From contig CALJDJ010000058.1 of assembly GCA_938023705.1 (NCBI GenBank), positions 1 to 9,433 on the forward strand: a stretch of DNA of 9,433 bases. Direction: 5' to 3'. The notes under the pieces are model-generated. The model ran no database searches. It was not told the origin of the DNA and worked only from the letters and a program-made list of their open reading frames with translations. Source of the stretch: an uncultured Collinsella sp. (GTDB lineage Bacteria; Actinomycetota; Coriobacteriia; Coriobacteriales; Coriobacteriaceae). The position numbers were made by a program, and so were the translations under genes. Below are positions 1 to 5,750 of the stretch, piece by piece. Position 1 is the stretch's first letter; the number at the start of each line of letters is the position of its first letter.

Positions 1-12
1 TTTTTCATCGCT

Positions 13-3000
13 CTAGCGCTTCTTTGGGATTGACCTAAGGCGAGCGAACCATAGGGCTGCGGCACCCGAGGTCAGGAGCGCGGTGATGCAAGCGGCGATG
101 GGAGCTGATCCTGTTGCCGGTAGGTCCTGCGGTAGGGTACAGCGTTGAATGACACTGTCCTCGTCATGTGACTCAAGTTTATCGCCGCCGCCGTTGCGGC
201 AAAGATCGACGCGTGCGCTGTTGGTGAGTGCAGTTTGGGGTGTGTAAGCCGACGTTGCCTGCATGTGCACGACTGCGCCCCGAGCATCTGTGCCAAGGAT
301 TGCTTTGGCATCGTCAAGGTCGTCGTGCTCATCTTTGAGATCATCACGGGTCCAAGAATCCGTATCGCTTCGAGTCGTAAAGTCGGCGGCTACCGCACCG
401 TATTCAATGCGAATGCCCGTTACGACGGTATTGGATGCAAGGTCGAGTTCTTTCGCCTCGAGTGTGGCGGATTCCGTGGTCGAGACATCCGCCTTCCAGA
501 GGTGCCAGCCGTCGTAATCGACGAGGCGGCAATCTTCACCCAGACTCTCTTTTACTTCGTCGGACTCAAGCCAAGGATTTTCGTGCCCATCGTCAAGCGT
601 CGCGTTTGCCGGCTCATCGACGTCTGTCGAGTCCAACGGCGTCGTGCGATACCACACGTTGCACAGACCGTTGAGGTCGCCGATGGCGACGGGGGTTTCG
701 ATTGAGACGAATCTCGCCGTATCGTCCTCGGCGCACTCAAGATCATCGGTAATCGTAAACTCATCAACCCAAGTAGCGGAATCGTTTCGAGCATCGATGG
801 TATAGGAGAAAAGTCCGTCCGTATTGGTTTGCATCGCGGCGCGGTTTTTTCCATCGCCGTTAGCCAACAGACCCTTCCCGATAGGTTGGACAAGTTCCTG
901 ACGCTTGTCGACCTGTCCTTTGATCTCGATGGGCGCATCCTTCATCGCGACGGATTGGACTTCTCCCGTATCCTTTATTTCAAACGTTATCTCCTCGGCA
1001 AGGTCATAGGTCCGCGGAGACATCGTTTCGCGCAACGAGTAGGTGCCGGGTGCAAGATGTTCGATGCGGTGCGGCTTGTCGGATGAGGTCCAGGAGTCTA
1101 TTTCGGTTTTATCGGGACCATATAAGGTGAGCTGTGCGCCTTTCACTTCCTGCTCTCCGCTTGCATCGACCTTGGAGATATCAACCTTGGTGTAATCGTC
1201 GGATACGTTAAGCCGTGCTTCCACAACGGGTGTTTTCTGGTCGGCATAGGTAAGGTCGACGATATGGTGCGTCCGGTCGAGTAAGAAGCCGGTCGGCGCT
1301 TGAGTCTCGACAACCTCGTAGCGTGCGGTGTCAGATCCCAGCGGGAGGTCGTCCGCGCGTGCTTCTCCAGTTTCATCCGTCGTGACGGTAGCGACAGTCT
1401 CACCGTCGAGCGCGGCAATGCTACCGTCGGGGCGCACGATATCACCTGAGGCACGGATCTCAAAGATGGCGCCCGCGAGGCTGCTGCCGTCTACGGCATC
1501 GGTTTTAACGATCCTGATGTTTCCGGTCGCGGCGCGGTCATAATACGAGACGATTGCAACGGGCGTTAGGTTTATATCGGCGGGTATGTTTACCTCGATC
1601 TCTCCGCCGACAAGATAGGGCTCTTTGGCCGAGGTTTCGCGTACATAATAGGTGCCCGGCACGAGCGATTCGGGCAGTGTGACGGTGCCGGTCGCGTCAG
1701 TCGTAAAGGTGTCCATTACGTTATGTGCTGGATACCAGCATGTTTGTGAGACAGGTTTGTGATTGCTGTCGAGGAGTTGGAAGGTGAATCCGGCTAGGGG
1801 AACAGAAGCGCCTGTTTGGGCATCGCGTTTTACAATCTGGAGATGCGTCGACAGAGCGTGGTTGTCCACGATATATTGAAGCTCGGCGCCGTCGGAAATC
1901 TGATTGGCCTCGACGGTCCATTCCCCCGCACGTTTAAAACCCTCGGGGACGGTTTCCGGAACCTCACGAACCGTGTAGCCGGCGCGGTCGTATGGGACGG
2001 CTCCGTGGACACCGGCTGGTCGCTTGCCTGTGCCGAACCATGCTTCGGGCTGGTCTTTGGTGGAGGCAAAGCCATAGATGTTTGTAGTCAGTGTGCCAAC
2101 AACCTGCTGAGAGCTGTTACTGACAACCTCAAAGACAACATCTCCTGCCGGCTGCTCCAGGCCGGATTGATCGCTATTGCCGTAGTCCTTGAATTTGGAA
2201 ATCTCAAGGTCAAACGCAATGGGGATATCGGAAACGCGAGATTCGATCTCGACCACGCCTGAATCGCTGAGTTGGTCGGCTCCAACGGTGTAAGACCAAC
2301 TGTCACCGGAGGGCAAATAGCCCTCGGGCGCCTTCGATTCATAGATGGTAAAGGTTCCCAGGGGGACATCGGTGAGGGTAGCTCGACCGCTTTCATCGGT
2401 CCTGAGAGTTTGTGTCCATCCAGGGGTTGATTGCGATACGCACACGAATTCTGCTCCTGCGAGCGAAGCCCCAACTTGGGGGCCTGCATTCGTTGCGGCG
2501 TCGAGCTTTACAATGCGCAAGGTAATGGTGCCGGGTTGTTCATCAATGGTGACGTATCCGCCGTTATTCGTCGTGGTAAAGGCAATGCGATCGTGCAGGG
2601 GGATATAACCAGCTGGCGCTGTTGTCTCAACTAGGTAGTATGCCGTGTTGGGCAGAAGTGCTGCCTGCGCTCGACCGTTGCTGTCCATCTGGATGGTGCC
2701 GACACGCGCGCCGCTGGCGCTCTCAAAAACATCGAATGTTGCCCCGTCAAACTGATAAGTATTGTTTCCGCTGGTAATGGCAGCGTTTGCAGACTGCTTT
2801 TGGAAGGAAACAGAGACCGCCGGCAGTACATAGAGCATGTCTTGACGTTTGCTGCCGCCCGATACGGCTCCTAGATAGCGCCGCGCGCGGTGCGGAGCGG
2901 CTTTGATGCTTCCTGATTTTGCGCTGTCGTGGAGCCATCGCGCAGCCGCCACGACTTCATTGTCGGCGGTAAAGTGTCCACTCTTGGTTTTGCCCTGAGC

Positions 3001-3444
3001 GGTCGTGTAGGAGTAGGTGCCGTCGACATGGGTAGTGCCGTTGAGCATCCATACGGCAAGCTGGGTGGCGGCGCGGGCGCGATCTGGTGAAAGATGGTAA
3101 CCGCCAAACGACGTGGCGGTAGGATATCCGTGACAAACGATTGCCGCGAACTCGTCGTCGAGCCACACCCAGCCTTGATCAAAGTTGAGCCATGGGCCGC
3201 CCGGCTTGGTGGGGCCGGGGCGCTCCTGGTTCATGCAGTAGGCAATCGAGGCGTCTTGAGCTTCATACTTGCCGATGAAGAAGGGCCCACAATCATCGCT
3301 AATAGTGCGGAAGCCGAGCTGGTCGTAGCCATCGACGGCAAATGCGGCTCCCGGTGCCAGGCAGCCGAAAAGCAGGAAGAGGAGCAGGAGCAGCGAGCCT
3401 GTTGCGATTGCGCTGTGGACAGAGTGCGTGGGTGCGTTGGACAT
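13..3444 (-). CDS. Sortase-anchored thioester-domain / Cna-B (SpaA-like) surface adhesin, 1143 aa
   Basis: This is probably a cell-wall-anchored adhesin. The N-terminus (residues 1 to about 36) is a signal peptide with a long leucine core and a likely cleavage after AFA. Residues about 40-210 look like a thioester domain: Cys70 in AYCMN and Gln128 in TQLAVW are the pair that, in this family, forms an internal thioester able to bond host amines. Cys52 and Cys104 could form a disulfide. Six Cna-B-type repeats follow, each with a candidate isopeptide Lys and an E-box Glu: K216/E273, K313/E369, K417/E494, K539/E603, K647/E713 and K758/E806. Residues about 838-1090 form a further domain (VDKRQ, FSYTID, NVWYRT) that I recognise as a style but cannot name. 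The end is LPATG (1108-1112), a hydrophobic helix and a basic tail. The start is set by AAGGAG five bases before the ATG. The gene is divergent from the tRNA, and no sortase is nearby. The host ligand is unknown. Confidence 0.9.
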   Translation of the reverse strand: MSNAPTHSVHSAIATGSLLLLLFLLFGCLAPGAAFAVDGYDQLGFRTISDDCGPFFIGKYEAQDASIAYCMNQERPGPTKPGGPWLNFDQGWVWLDDEFAAIVCHGYPTATSFGGYHLSPDRARAATQLAVWMLNGTTHVDGTYSYTTAQGKTKSGHFTADNEVVAAARWLHDSAKSGSIKAAPHRARRYLGAVSGGSKRQDMLYVLPAVSVSFQKQSANAAITSGNNTYQFDGATFDVFESASGARVGTIQMDSNGRAQAALLPNTAYYLVETTAPAGYIPLHDRIAFTTTNNGGYVTIDEQPGTITLRIVKLDAATNAGPQVGASLAGAEFVCVSQSTPGWTQTLRTDESGRATLTDVPLGTFTIYESKAPEGYLPSGDSWSYTVGADQLSDSGVVEIESRVSDIPIAFDLEISKFKDYGNSDQSGLEQPAGDVVFEVVSNSSQQVVGTLTTNIYGFASTKDQPEAWFGTGKRPAGVHGAVPYDRAGYTVREVPETVPEGFKRAGEWTVEANQISDGAELQYIVDNHALSTHLQIVKRDAQTGASVPLAGFTFQLLDSNHKPVSQTCWYPAHNVMDTFTTDATGTVTLPESLVPGTYYVRETSAKEPYLVGGEIEVNIPADINLTPVAIVSYYDRAATGNIRIVKTDAVDGSSLAGAIFEIRASGDIVRPDGSIAALDGETVATVTTDETGEARADDLPLGSDTARYEVVETQAPTGFLLDRTHHIVDLTYADQKTPVVEARLNVSDDYTKVDISKVDASGEQEVKGAQLTLYGPDKTEIDSWTSSDKPHRIEHLAPGTYSLRETMSPRTYDLAEEITFEIKDTGEVQSVAMKDAPIEIKGQVDKRQELVQPIGKGLLANGDGKNRAAMQTNTDGLFSYTIDARNDSATWVDEFTITDDLECAEDDTARFVSIETPVAIGDLNGLCNVWYRTTPLDSTDVDEPANATLDDGHENPWLESDEVKESLGEDCRLVDYDGWHLWKADVSTTESATLEAKELDLASNTVVTGIRIEYGAVAADFTTRSDTDSWTRDDLKDEHDDLDDAKAILGTDARGAVVHMQATSAYTPQTALTNSARVDLCRNGGGDKLESHDEDSVIQRCTLPQDLPATGSAPIAACITALLTSGAAALWFARLRSIPKKR

Positions 3445-3477
3445 GGCTGCTCCTTATCCCTCGTGCGCCGCACGGGG
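3445..3477 (-). promoter_or_regulatory. Shine-Dalgarno site and upstream hairpin of the thioester adhesin
   Basis: On the minus strand AAGGAG lies five bases before the ATG, a strong ribosome binding site. Just upstream, 3458-3466 and 3470-3477 (plus coordinates) form a hairpin with a 3-base loop, a 5-bp inner stem (GCACG/CGTGC), one mismatch and two to three further pairs. It ends a few bases from the Shine-Dalgarno site and could affect ribosome access, but no function is shown. Confidence 0.5.
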
Positions 3478-3698
3478 AGGCTGCGACGCGTAGGATGAGG
3501 CTACCCCCGAGGTTCATGCGGGTAAGTACCGGAGCCTGACCAAAAGCTTGCCCAATTCCTGACAAATTGAGCTCAAATACAACAATCAAGCAAAAGCGCA
3601 GGTAGAAGATAGGGAGAACAGGAGGTCAAAGGTCCTCATCTCCACAATTGACGCGATTTTCAAACGAATCTCCACAGCTAAAACAAGTATCACCACCC
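3478..3698. other. Divergent intergenic region between the adhesin and tRNA-Gly
   Basis: No credible gene is seen here. The stretch holds a perfect 10-bp palindrome, TTGAGCTCAA (3567-3576), and two copies of ATCTCCACA (3638-3646 and 3668-3676) spaced exactly 30 bases apart. I could not identify a convincing -10/-35 pair for the minus-strand adhesin; a TTGACC at 3624-3629 (minus strand) lacks a good partner. The adhesin promoter must lie here or within the leader, so the palindrome and repeats are candidate operator sites only. Confidence 0.4.
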
Positions 3699-3728
3699 TT
3701 GTATCGAACAAGACAACCGCGTTATACT
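3699..3728 (+). promoter_or_regulatory. Promoter of tRNA-Gly
   Basis: A -35 box TTGTAT (3699-3704) and a -10 box TATACT (3723-3728) are separated by 18 bases. The -10 ends 13 bases before the mature tRNA 5' end, which leaves a short 5' leader for RNase P to remove. The -10 matches the sigma-70-type consensus at five of six positions. Confidence 0.7.
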
Positions 3729-3741
3729 AGCCAACACACAA

Positions 3742-3816
3742 GCGGGCATCGCCAAGTGGTAAGGCATCAGCTTCCCAAGCTGACACTCGCGGGTTCGAGT
3801 CCCGTTGCCCGCTCCA
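3742..3816 (+). tRNA. tRNA-Gly(CCC), CCA encoded
   Basis: A full cloverleaf can be drawn. The acceptor stem is GCGGGCA with TGCCCGC (7 bp), and the D-stem is GCC/GGC. The anticodon stem is TCAGC/GCTGA around the loop TTCCCAA, giving anticodon CCC at 3774-3776. The T-arm is GCGGG-TTCGAGT-CCCGT. The discriminator base is T (3813), as expected for bacterial glycine tRNAs, and CCA is encoded at 3814-3816. It reads the glycine codon GGG. It is a single-gene unit with its own promoter and terminator. Its 3' end is duplicated 192 bases downstream. Confidence 0.97.
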
Positions 3817-3827
3817 GTTAAGAGCAC

Positions 3828-3860
3828 AAGCACGGCACCATCACGGTGCCGTGCTTTTTT
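3828..3860 (+). terminator. Rho-independent terminator of tRNA-Gly
   Basis: A 12-bp perfect stem, AAGCACGGCACC (3828-3839) with GGTGCCGTGCTT (3845-3856), encloses the loop ATCAC and runs into a T tail ending at 3860. It starts 11 bases after the tRNA CCA end. Confidence 0.92.
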
Positions 3861-3866
3861 CAATAA

Positions 3867-4007
3867 AGTGCCGGGACTCGAACCCGACAGGGTGCGAGCG
3901 TTAAATAAACGCGAAGCGTTTATAGCGAGCAGGCAAGGTCGCCGATAGGCGACCGCAGCCGGTGCGGATTTGCGAAGCAAATACGCGGGCGTCCCGTTGC
4001 CCGCTCC
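3867..4007. repeat. Structured intergenic element with tRNA-derived ends
   Basis: The left end holds CGGGACTCGAACCCG (3872-3886), the exact reverse complement of the tRNA-Gly T-arm at 3790-3804. The right end holds GTCCCGTTGCCCGCTCC (3991-4007), identical to the tRNA-Gly 3' end at 3799-3815. Between them are three hairpins: ATAAACGC-GAA-GCGTTTAT (3905-3923), GGTCGCC-GATA-GGCGACC (3937-3954) and ATTTGC-GAA-GCAAAT (3968-3982, extended by GCG/CGC after one mismatch). The first and third share the motif GCGAAGC. In addition, GCGGGC (3985-3990) pairs with GCCCGC (3999-4004), recreating the tRNA acceptor stem. There is no coding capacity. It may be an integration scar, a REP-like or MITE-like repeat, or a structured RNA; I cannot choose between these from one copy. 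Confidence 0.65.
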
Positions 4008-4060
4008 TGCTACAAAATGTTAGGTTCATGCCTGCTGCCCATACTCGCATCCGCGCACGG

Positions 4061-4066
4061 TACAAT
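4061..4066 (+). promoter_or_regulatory. purB: Likely -10 box of purB
   Basis: TACAAT at 4061-4066 matches the -10 consensus at five of six positions and would start transcription around 4072, giving a 5' leader of about 38 bases. No good -35 is found at 17 bases upstream, so this call is moderate. No purine riboswitch fits in so short a leader. Confidence 0.5.
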
Positions 4067-4110
4067 GGTTGGGTTACGACCAACGTGCCAATAACCAAAA
4101 AGGAGCCGCT

Positions 4111-5454
4111 ATGATCGATCGCTATACCCGCCCGGAGATGGGACACATCTTCTCCCTCGAGAACAAGTACGCCATTTGGCAGGAGATCGAGGTTCTGGCC
4201 TGCGAGGCCCAGGCGGAGCTCGGCAAGATCGGCATTTCTAAAGACGAAGCCCAGTGGATCCGCGACCATGCCAACTTTGAGAAGGCGAAGGTCGATGAGA
4301 TCGAGGAAGTCACGCGCCACGACGTCATTGCCTTCCTGACCAACATGAAGGAGTACATCGATGCCGATGTTCCCGAGGGCGACCCCAAGCCCAGCCGCTG
4401 GGTTCACTATGGCATGACCAGCTCCGATCTGGGCGACACGGCCCTGTGCTACCAGCTCACCCAGGCCTGCGACCTGATCATCGAGGACGTCAAGAAACTC
4501 GGCGATATCTGCAAGCGTCGTGCCTTCGAGGAGCGCAACACGCTCTGCGCCGGCCGCACTCATGGCATCCATGCCGAGCCGATGACCTTCGGCATGAAGT
4601 TTGGCTCTTGGGCCTGGGAGCTCAAGCGCGATCTGGACCGTCTTGAGGATGCCCGCAAGAACGTTGCCTTTGGCGCTATCTCTGGTGCCGTCGGTACCTA
4701 TAGTTCCATCGAGCCGTTTGTCGAGGAATATGTCTGCGAGCACCTGGGTCTGGTTCACGATCCGCTGTCCACGCAGGTCATCAGCCGCGATCACCATGCC
4801 TACCTTGCCGGCGTGCTTGCCACTACAGCGGCCACCTGCGAGCGCATCGCGACCGAGGTCCGCAACCTGCAGAAGACCGATACACTCGAGGCCGAGGAGC
4901 CGTTCCGCAAGGGTCAAAAGGGCAGCTCCGCCATGCCGCACAAGCGCAACCCGATCACCATGGAGAAGGTATGTGGCCTGTCACGCATCGTGAAGTCCAA
5001 TGCCCAGGTTGCCTTCGACAATGTCGCCCTGTGGCATGAGCGCGACATTTCGCACTCCTCTGCCGAGCGCGTCGCCCAGGCCGATAGCTTTATCGCACTC
5101 GACCACATGTTCCAGTGCCTCATCCGTGTTATCGACGGCCTGCAGCTGTATCCGGCTCGCATGATGGCCAACCTCAACAAGACTCGCGGCCTCATCTTCT
5201 CCTCCAAGGTCCTGCTGGCCCTCGTCGATACGGGCATCACCCGCGAGGATGCCTATGCTATCGTGCAGGAAAACGCCATGGCTACCTGGCACGAGGTGCA
5301 GGATTGCGTCTCCGGTCCCACCTTTAAGGAGCGTCTCGAGGCCGACCCGCGCTGTACCGTCAGCCAGGAGAAGCTCGACGAGATTTTCGATCCGTGGGAT
5401 TTCCTCACCCGTATCGACACGGTCTTCGATCGACTGGAGCAGCTCGAGTTCTAA
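4111..5454 (+). CDS. purB: Adenylosuccinate lyase (PurB), 447 aa
   Basis: This cytoplasmic enzyme of purine synthesis splits SAICAR to AICAR plus fumarate, and adenylosuccinate to AMP plus fumarate. It belongs to the fumarase/aspartase superfamily and normally works as a homotetramer whose active sites are built from several subunits. Visible family motifs are TRHDVIAFL (residues 68-76, conserved His70), VHYGMTSSDLGDT (98-110), GRTHGIHAEP (148-157, catalytic His region) and the flexible-loop signature GSSAMPHKRNP (271-281), which carries the catalytic serine and the Lys/Asn contacts. The length fits the usual bacterial PurB. An in-frame ATG at 4069 would add 14 residues, but the ATG at 4111 has AAGGAG five bases upstream and gives the expected N-terminus MIDRYTRPEM. 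The gene stands alone, with a terminator 73 bases downstream. Nothing in the sequence looks damaged. Confidence 0.97.
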   Translation: MIDRYTRPEMGHIFSLENKYAIWQEIEVLACEAQAELGKIGISKDEAQWIRDHANFEKAKVDEIEEVTRHDVIAFLTNMKEYIDADVPEGDPKPSRWVHYGMTSSDLGDTALCYQLTQACDLIIEDVKKLGDICKRRAFEERNTLCAGRTHGIHAEPMTFGMKFGSWAWELKRDLDRLEDARKNVAFGAISGAVGTYSSIEPFVEEYVCEHLGLVHDPLSTQVISRDHHAYLAGVLATTAATCERIATEVRNLQKTDTLEAEEPFRKGQKGSSAMPHKRNPITMEKVCGLSRIVKSNAQVAFDNVALWHERDISHSSAERVAQADSFIALDHMFQCLIRVIDGLQLYPARMMANLNKTRGLIFSSKVLLALVDTGITREDAYAIVQENAMATWHEVQDCVSGPTFKERLEADPRCTVSQEKLDEIFDPWDFLTRIDTVFDRLEQLEF

Positions 5455-5526
5455 CTGATCGATTGGGGACGAAGTCAAACTGATTTGTTTACTTTCGGCC
5501 TCCGTTGAAGCTCGGCCTTTCAGCCC

Positions 5527-5563
5527 AAGCCCCGTTGGTAACGCGTTTATCAACGGGGCTTTT
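5527..5563 (+). terminator. Rho-independent terminator of purB
   Basis: AAGCCCCGTTGGTAA (5527-5541) pairs with 5547-5561 over 15 bp, including one G-T wobble, around the loop CGCGT, followed by T residues to 5563. A diverged copy of this terminator and its left flank ends the Big2 gene at 9137-9174. Confidence 0.88.
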
Positions 5564-5601
5564 GCGTGGGAGCGTCGGGAAAGTCACACTTCAGCGGACG
5601 A

Positions 5602-5610
5602 TGGTATATT
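5602..5610 (+). promoter_or_regulatory. Extended -10 promoter candidate (P1) upstream of the Big2 surface protein
   Basis: TGG-TATATT forms an extended -10 (TG at 5602-5603, hexamer 5605-5610, five of six matches). The -35 region is poor (AGTCAC at 5583-5588 or nearby), which extended -10 promoters tolerate. Initiation would fall near 5617, which is itself an ATG, and the G9 tract would then lie inside the transcript. Confidence 0.4.
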
Positions 5611-5616
5611 GCAGAA

Positions 5617-5691
5617 ATGTCGCTTGCCGTTAATTTGCCCCTTCTGGCAAACATTAGCTTGCAAGTGCTCGTTGGGGGGGGGTATCCTTAA
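5617..5691 (+). CDS. Possible leaderless small ORF of 24 aa reading through the G9 tract
   Basis: ATG at 5617 opens a 24-codon frame that reads GTT GGG GGG GGG TAT CCT and stops at TAA (5689-5691). The peptide begins MSLAVNLPLLANIS and ends VGGGYP. There is no Shine-Dalgarno site, but the ATG lies where P1 would start transcription, as in a leaderless mRNA. Loss of one G would put the frame into that of the next small ORF (stop at 5744-5746). Gain of one G would stop it at 5700-5702. This is a weak call with no homology known to me, and it may be chance. Confidence 0.2.
   Translation: MSLAVNLPLLANISLQVLVGGGYP
5659..5688 (+). promoter_or_regulatory. Promoter candidate (P2) of the Big2 surface protein, with G9 in the spacer
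   Basis: TTGCAA (5659-5664) and TATCCT (5683-5688) each match the consensus at four of six positions and are 18 bases apart. Half of the spacer is the G9 run, which directly abuts the -10. Losing one G would give the 17-base optimum. The predicted start near 5695 leaves a leader of about 56 bases before the ATG at 5751. Confidence 0.45.
5674..5682 (+). repeat. Homopolymer G9 tract
   Basis: Nine consecutive G residues run from 5674 to 5682, between the candidate -35 and -10 of P2 and upstream of the Big2 protein start. Tracts of about this length are known slipped-strand mispairing sites in bacteria. The main ORF has an in-frame TAA at 5700-5702 upstream of its start, so length changes cannot alter its reading frame; any effect would be on transcription or on a leader ORF. 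Confidence 0.9.
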
Positions 5692-5704
5692 GCCAATTTT
5701 AAGG
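5686..5704. promoter_or_regulatory. Inverted repeat at the P2 start site
   Basis: CCTTAA (5686-5691) and TTAAGG (5699-5704) form a perfect 6-bp inverted repeat with a 7-base spacer, spanning the end of the P2 -10 and the predicted transcription start. The position fits a repressor operator. It may equally be a small hairpin, because TTAAGG overlaps the AAGG that could serve as a ribosome binding site for the following leader ORF. Confidence 0.35.
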
Positions 5705-5713
5705 TGTGGGAGA

Positions 5714-5746
5714 ATGCTGCGTTTTTTCACGAGAGATTGGACTTAG
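5714..5746 (+). CDS. Possible 10-aa leader peptide before the Big2 protein
   Basis: ATG at 5714 encodes MLRFFTRDWT and stops at TAG 5744-5746, four bases before the main ATG at 5751. AAGG (5701-5704) lies nine bases upstream and could serve as its ribosome binding site. The main gene has its purine-rich site (AGGGGA, 5745-5750) touching its start codon, which is poor spacing, so termination-reinitiation from this leader would help explain how the main gene is translated. This is inference; the ORF is short enough to be chance. Confidence 0.3.
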   Translation: MLRFFTRDWT

Positions 5747-5750
5747 GGGA

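Noticed and set aside
3340..3363. Lipoprotein signal in the thioester adhesin (LLFGC, Cys28)
   Set aside because: Phe at the -2 position does not fit a lipobox, a better signal-peptidase I site (AFA) follows, and the protein carries an LPATG wall anchor.
3690..3980. Minus-strand frame across the tRNA gene
   Set aside because: It encodes the GTRTRE-type peptide typical of false frames laid across the antisense of tRNA T-arms.
3742..4007. CRISPR array made of the repeated hairpins
   Set aside because: The hairpins differ in sequence and spacing and there are no regular repeats with unique spacers or cas genes.
4069..4110. Upstream ATG start for purB
   Set aside because: It would add 14 residues without family similarity and overlap the leader, whereas the ATG at 4111 has an ideal AAGGAG.
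3901..4941. Long minus-strand open frame opposite purB (346 codons)
   Set aside because: It is the antisense shadow of purB, whose plus-strand frame has the full enzyme signature and a good ribosome site. The shadow has no recognisable motifs.
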